Origin: Bacteroidales bacterium
GTDB taxonomy: Bacteria > Bacteroidota > Bacteroidia > Bacteroidales > Tenuifilaceae
Direction of reading: 5' to 3'
Assembly (NCBI GenBank): GCA_013141385.1
Contig: JABFRB010000033.1
Span: forward strand, 1 to 46,822
DNA: 46,822 nucleotides
In this document: piece after piece, positions 43,614-46,822 of the stretch
How positions within the stretch are numbered: position 1 is the stretch's first letter
Layout: the number at the start of each line of letters is the position of its first letter
Position numbers and translations under genes: made by a program
The notes under the pieces: generated by a model
Told to the model about the DNA's origin: nothing
Seen by the model: the letters and a program-made list of their open reading frames with translations, nothing else
Databases searched by the model: none

Positions 43614-44696
43614 TTATATTAATTGTTTGTTTTTAATTTTCCAACTATATAATGATATGATTGAAAATAGGCAAATCCAGAAAACTATTAGGGCAAATTG
43701 CCCCACATACGATCCAAAAGAATCATTATAAATCATAATGGAACGTAGTAAGTTAACAGTTGGTGTTATTGGAATAATTAATGATAGTTTACTAAATATT
43801 GGAGAACTATCAACAGGGAAAAACGCCCCGCTGAAAAATAACATTGGCATGCTTATGTAATTCGAAAGACTCACAGCACTACTAAAAGAGTTTGAAATAC
43901 TAAAGATCAAAAATCCCATTAGTGTTGCTAAAATAGTAGTCAAGAATAGCATTAAGCATAAAGAGTAAATATTTATATCTGCTAGCCCCGTTTTAAATAA
44001 AAACTTATTTACCACGAAAATAAGTAATACCTGTAGAATAATTAATAAAAACCTGCTTAGTAGATAACTTGTTAAAAATGTATCAATACGTATTGGGGTT
44101 ATAAATAGTCGCTTTAATATGCCTTTTTCCCTGAAGTTAGCAAGTTCGGTTCCAATACCAAACAGACAGGTATTTAGAATTGACATTATTATTATTCCTG
44201 GAAAGATAAAAATTGCAAAATTTGGTATTTTAATTTTTAAGGTTTCTTCCTTAAATCTCATTTCCTGTTTTTTATAAGTCGAAACCTGTAAATTTATTTT
44301 TTGGATTAAAGGATTAAAAATAAACTCGTAGCCTTTAACCGTATAAAGTTTAAGATCAATATAATCCTTTTTATAGTTTATATTTATAACCTGAAATCCT
44401 TTTTTAATTTGTTTTGATATATAGTATATATCATCTACATTATTTTTGTTCTTGGGTGCTGTTTCGAATGATTTTATTGAAAAATTACTGCTGAGATATG
44501 ACTTATAATCAGTGGGAAGTTCATCTTCTGAAATAATCACTATGTTTTCACCACTCATTATCGCCGGAACCAAATAGCGAAATGATTCACCAATGATTAG
44601 ATAAATAATTACGGGAAAGAGGGTTAGTAGTAATAAATTTTGTTTTTCCCTAACAAAAAGTAACAGATTATATTTAAATAGTTTAAGTATATTCAT
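43614..44696 (-). CDS. ABC-2 type permease
   Basis: The 360-residue permease begins with a cytosolic amphipathic stretch and TM1 (about residues 19-38), an extracytoplasmic domain (residues 45-165), and five further helices with FREKGILKRLFITPIRIDTFLTSYLLSR, the coupling segment of ABC-2 exporters. It works with the ATPase encoded just upstream (7-bp gap). It is likely a homodimer that exports the product or an intermediate. Confidence 0.9.
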   Translation of the reverse strand: MNILKLFKYNLLLFVREKQNLLLLTLFPVIIYLIIGESFRYLVPAIMSGENIVIISEDELPTDYKSYLSSNFSIKSFETAPKNKNNVDDIYYISKQIKKGFQVININYKKDYIDLKLYTVKGYEFIFNPLIQKINLQVSTYKKQEMRFKEETLKIKIPNFAIFIFPGIIIMSILNTCLFGIGTELANFREKGILKRLFITPIRIDTFLTSYLLSRFLLIILQVLLIFVVNKFLFKTGLADINIYSLCLMLFLTTILATLMGFLIFSISNSFSSAVSLSNYISMPMLFFSGAFFPVDSSPIFSKLSLIIPITPTVNLLRSIMIYNDSFGSYVGQFALIVFWICLFSIISLYSWKIKNKQLI

Positions 44697-44703
44697 TGTT
44701 TAA

Positions 44704-45621
44704 TTAATCAAATTTTTTACCAGTAAGGTTTAAATAGACATCTTCTAGATTTGCTTTCCTAACGGTTATGTCCTTAACCTGTAAATTAAGTATTTCAGGA
44801 AGTTCAACTATAAATTTCTCCAAATATTCCTTCTTATCTTCAATATAAATAATTAGGGTTGAGTTTATTCGAATATTATCAATATATCCGGGTGTTTTTT
44901 TAATTGTTAGAATATCTATGTCATTATCAATAATAAACTCTACAACCTTAGTGTTTTCATATTTTTTCATGAAACCGGCTAAGGTATTATGTGCAATAAT
45001 CCGACCCGAATCTATAAATGCTATTTCATCGCACAACGCTTCGGCTTCATCGATATAGTGGGTAGTAATGAGTATTGTCTTTTTTTTAGCTTTATCTTGC
45101 TTGATTAATTGCCAGACATTTCTTCTTGATTGAATATCAAGTCCAGTTGTTGGTTCATCCAATATCAATATTTCGGGGTCATTCATTATACACATAATAA
45201 GATAAAGTTTCTGTTTTTGTCCCCCAGAAAGGTTCTTTATTAATGTACTCTTTTTGCTGTTTAATTCAAGAATGTCAATTAATTCGTTAATATCAACATC
45301 TGTTTTGGGGTATAAGGACTTAATATAATCAATAGATTCGCTTACCGTAAGATTTTCGAAAAAATTGCTTTCCTGAAGTTGAACTCCAGTGGTTTGCATA
45401 ATTTTTCTTCGATTTTTTTTAATGCTTAGCGAATTAAAGTAAACCTCTCCTTGATTAGGCTTCATTAATCCACACATAATATAAATTAGTGTAGATTTTC
45501 CCATTCCATTTGGTCCAAGCAAACCAAACACAGTACCTTTTTCTATGGTAAATGATATTCCGTGTAAAATTTTGATTTTCTTGAATGATTTATGAATATT
45601 TTCAACTCGAATAGCGGGCAT
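44704..45621 (-). CDS. ABC-2 type exporter ATPase
   Basis: The 305-residue ATPase has Walker A LLGPNGMGKSTL, the signature NLSGGQKQKL, Walker B ILILDEPTTGLD and switch His in TTHYIDEAEALCD. The C-terminal ~90 residues are typical of drug- and antibiotic-exporting ABC-2 ATPases. It drives the adjacent permease. Placement at the start of the operon, right after the MBL gene, suggests early expression of self-resistance or export. Confidence 0.93.
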   Translation of the reverse strand: MPAIRVENIHKSFKKIKILHGISFTIEKGTVFGLLGPNGMGKSTLIYIMCGLMKPNQGEVYFNSLSIKKNRRKIMQTTGVQLQESNFFENLTVSESIDYIKSLYPKTDVDINELIDILELNSKKSTLIKNLSGGQKQKLYLIMCIMNDPEILILDEPTTGLDIQSRRNVWQLIKQDKAKKKTILITTHYIDEAEALCDEIAFIDSGRIIAHNTLAGFMKKYENTKVVEFIIDNDIDILTIKKTPGYIDNIRINSTLIIYIEDKKEYLEKFIVELPEILNLQVKDITVRKANLEDVYLNLTGKKFD

Positions 45622-45645
45622 CTTGATTTATATCTAGTTTGTGAT

Positions 45646-46518
45646 TTATATGTTGCATATTCTTTTCATTTCATTAATGAAGCAGTCATTCCCATGTCCT
45701 TTAATAATTATATTTCCTGGTTTAAAAATATGCTTAATCAATTGATTGTCATTATCTGAAATGAATCGGTCTTTAATTAAACTATCATAGGATTCTGAAT
45801 TATTATCTTCTAAGATATCACCTACGCAAAACGAGGAAAAATTCTTGTTTTGTATTTCCAGAATAAGATCGCCTTCAGTATGTAAATTTAAATTGTAAAG
45901 AATTAAATTCGAAGATAAATTCTTGGTTTTATTTTCAATTATTAAAAATTTGCCTTGATTAACTTTATCAATTATTTGTGAGTACATATTATTATTGTTT
46001 ATAATAATATTGGCAATTGCGCGTACTTTTGAATAATTATCAAAATATTTATAGTTATCATTTATTGTGGGTTCAAATTCAGCTTTTCTTTTATGATCGT
46101 TCATCTTTTGAAACAAGATGTTTGTAAGAGAATCAATCGGTTTTTCTTGTGATAATGAATATTTTATTGCCTGATCAAAATAGTCAATTGAACGATAGGT
46201 CTCATATGACATGATTATTGTTGCATTCTTAAAGAAATTTATTGATCCGCAGTGATCGAAATGCCAGTGAGATAGAATAATATAATTAATCTGATCCGGT
46301 TCAATCTCCAACTTCTTTAGTGCGTCTAGTAGATTCTTTGAGTTATATGGAAAACTCGTATCGAATAGAATATTGAGATTTGCATTTTTATCGTGAATGT
46401 ATAATGATGATGATGCAAAAACATGTCCGCTTGTACCTTTTATAAGCCTGATGATATTACATGAAGTATTTTCTTGCAGTTCTATACTTGTTTCAGCGTC
46501 TACAGTTACTTTCTCCAT
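45646..46518 (-). CDS. Metallo-beta-lactamase-fold hydrolase
   Basis: I choose the ATG at 46518 (MEKVTVDAETS). A longer frame from 46551 (MPFFQPLIRIT) overlaps the transposase end and is made of its sequence, so it is not likely to be native. The enzyme has the HxHxDH motif SHWHFDHCGS and further ligands His in NLHTEGD, Asp in CVGDILE and His in KGHGNDC. Of the MBL family, it resembles lactonase-like enzymes. In the cluster it may hydrolyse a thioester or lactone to release the product, or protect the host. The first gene of the operon. Confidence 0.85.
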   Translation of the reverse strand: MEKVTVDAETSIELQENTSCNIIRLIKGTSGHVFASSSLYIHDKNANLNILFDTSFPYNSKNLLDALKKLEIEPDQINYIILSHWHFDHCGSINFFKNATIIMSYETYRSIDYFDQAIKYSLSQEKPIDSLTNILFQKMNDHKRKAEFEPTINDNYKYFDNYSKVRAIANIIINNNNMYSQIIDKVNQGKFLIIENKTKNLSSNLILYNLNLHTEGDLILEIQNKNFSSFCVGDILEDNNSESYDSLIKDRFISDNDNQLIKHIFKPGNIIIKGHGNDCFINEMKRICNI

Positions 46519-46529
46519 AGTAATGCGAA

Positions 46530-46822
46530 TTAAGGGTTGAAAAAAAGGCACATAAATGCAACGGCTAGCCTACCAAATACATGAACCAGCAAGCCGTTTG
46601 TCGATCGAACTTTAGACGCTCTTTGAATGCCAGTCTTCTCCTCTAGCCAGTTGAAGAAAGACTCAATGGGTTGACGTACCCTAGACACAACGGTAGAGAA
46701 TAGATCCGCAGCAGCCTTGTCGAAGTATTTTATGGATTCCGCTTGACCTTTCACCCCTTTAACGGGAGTGTACATGATGGATTGCCGTTCTTCAAGGAGT
46801 TGGTTGAAGAAGTTCGGATCGT
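46530..46822 (-). mobile_element. Insertion-sequence transposase, C-terminal part (cut by window end)
   Basis: The frame is open through the end of the window, so only the last ~97 residues are seen, ending in AVAFMCLFFNP. The segment SRVRQPIESFFNWLEEKTG holds the Arg-rich and Glu motif (third acid of a DDE transposase); ASKVRSTNGLLVHVFGRLAVAF is a typical tail of DDE transposases of the IS4/IS982 type in Bacteroidota. Exact family is not certain. It ends 12 bp before the MBL start, so the insertion has replaced the native upstream region of the cluster operon. Confidence 0.75.

Noticed and set aside
26416-46518. Flexirubin or aryl-polyene cluster
   Set aside because: KS pair, KR and ApeP-like dehydratase fit, but the aromatic starter genes (ammonia-lyase, acyl-CoA ligase), acyltransferase and ACP are absent, and BtrH, PIG-L and radical SAM genes do not belong to those clusters.
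1-46822. CRISPR arrays, tRNA or rRNA genes
   Set aside because: No regularly spaced repeats, no cloverleaf with CCA-like ends and no rRNA motifs were seen on reading both strands.

Overview
The window is AT-rich chromosomal DNA from a member of the Bacteroidota, probably a Bacteroidales-like anaerobe or microaerophile. The evidence is the TAnnTTTG-type -7 promoter boxes (for example ahead of the DUF4440, rubrerythrin and mutS2 genes), the scarcity of Shine-Dalgarno sequences, the dispersed intergenic repeats, and the gene families (FtsE, MutS2 with an Smr tail, deacetylases with an N-terminal domain, rubrerythrin, SRAP). I saw no rRNA, tRNA or CRISPR array. The right end is cut inside a transposase.

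Positions 1-21.5 kb are a mosaic of housekeeping and accessory genes. They start with a dGTPase followed after 2 bp by a small polymerase-beta-like nucleotidyltransferase, then a Bro-N (phage-antirepressor-like) gene with a 10+10 bp inverted repeat in front of it. Next come an SRAP/YedK DNA-crosslink protein, two small exported proteins, a beta-propeller protein, rubrerythrin, a DUF3795 protein and mutS2. A tightly packed four-gene operon (deacetylase, acyltransferase, deacetylase, acyltransferase) of probable cell-surface polysaccharide function follows, then ftsE, an unrecognised cytosolic/membrane gene pair, a broken RadC/JAB gene, a CPA2-type cation/proton antiporter and a small Cys-rich protein.

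From 21.7 to 46.5 kb every gene lies on the minus strand. The promoter-distal part (26.1 to 21.7 kb) is a MacAB-like efflux operon: ATPase, two FtsX-type permeases and a HlyD-type adaptor, ending in a strong hairpin terminator. Another perfect 13-bp hairpin with a T-tract separates it from the promoter-proximal part (46.5 to 26.4 kb).

That proximal part is a roughly 20-kb biosynthetic gene cluster that I cannot match to a described system. It encodes an MBL-fold hydrolase, an ABC-2 exporter, two tandem BtrH-like acyltransferases, an ApeP-like hotdog dehydratase, two family-2 glycosyltransferases, two radical-SAM/SPASM-type enzymes, a PIG-L N-deacetylase, an intact ketosynthase (KS), a KS-like partner without the catalytic histidines, a ketoreductase, three multispanning membrane proteins, two methyltransferases, a phosphopantetheinyl transferase and a phytoene-desaturase-like flavoenzyme.

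My working model, which is inference, is as follows. KS, its partner, the reductase and the dehydratase build an unsaturated or otherwise modified acyl chain on a carrier protein that is not encoded here. Glycosyltransferases and the PIG-L deacetylase make an amino-sugar (or other amine) scaffold. The BtrH-like enzymes move the acyl chain onto the amine. The radical-SAM, flavin and methyltransferase enzymes tailor the product, and ABC-2 and/or MacAB exports it. A transposase abuts the upstream edge of the cluster.
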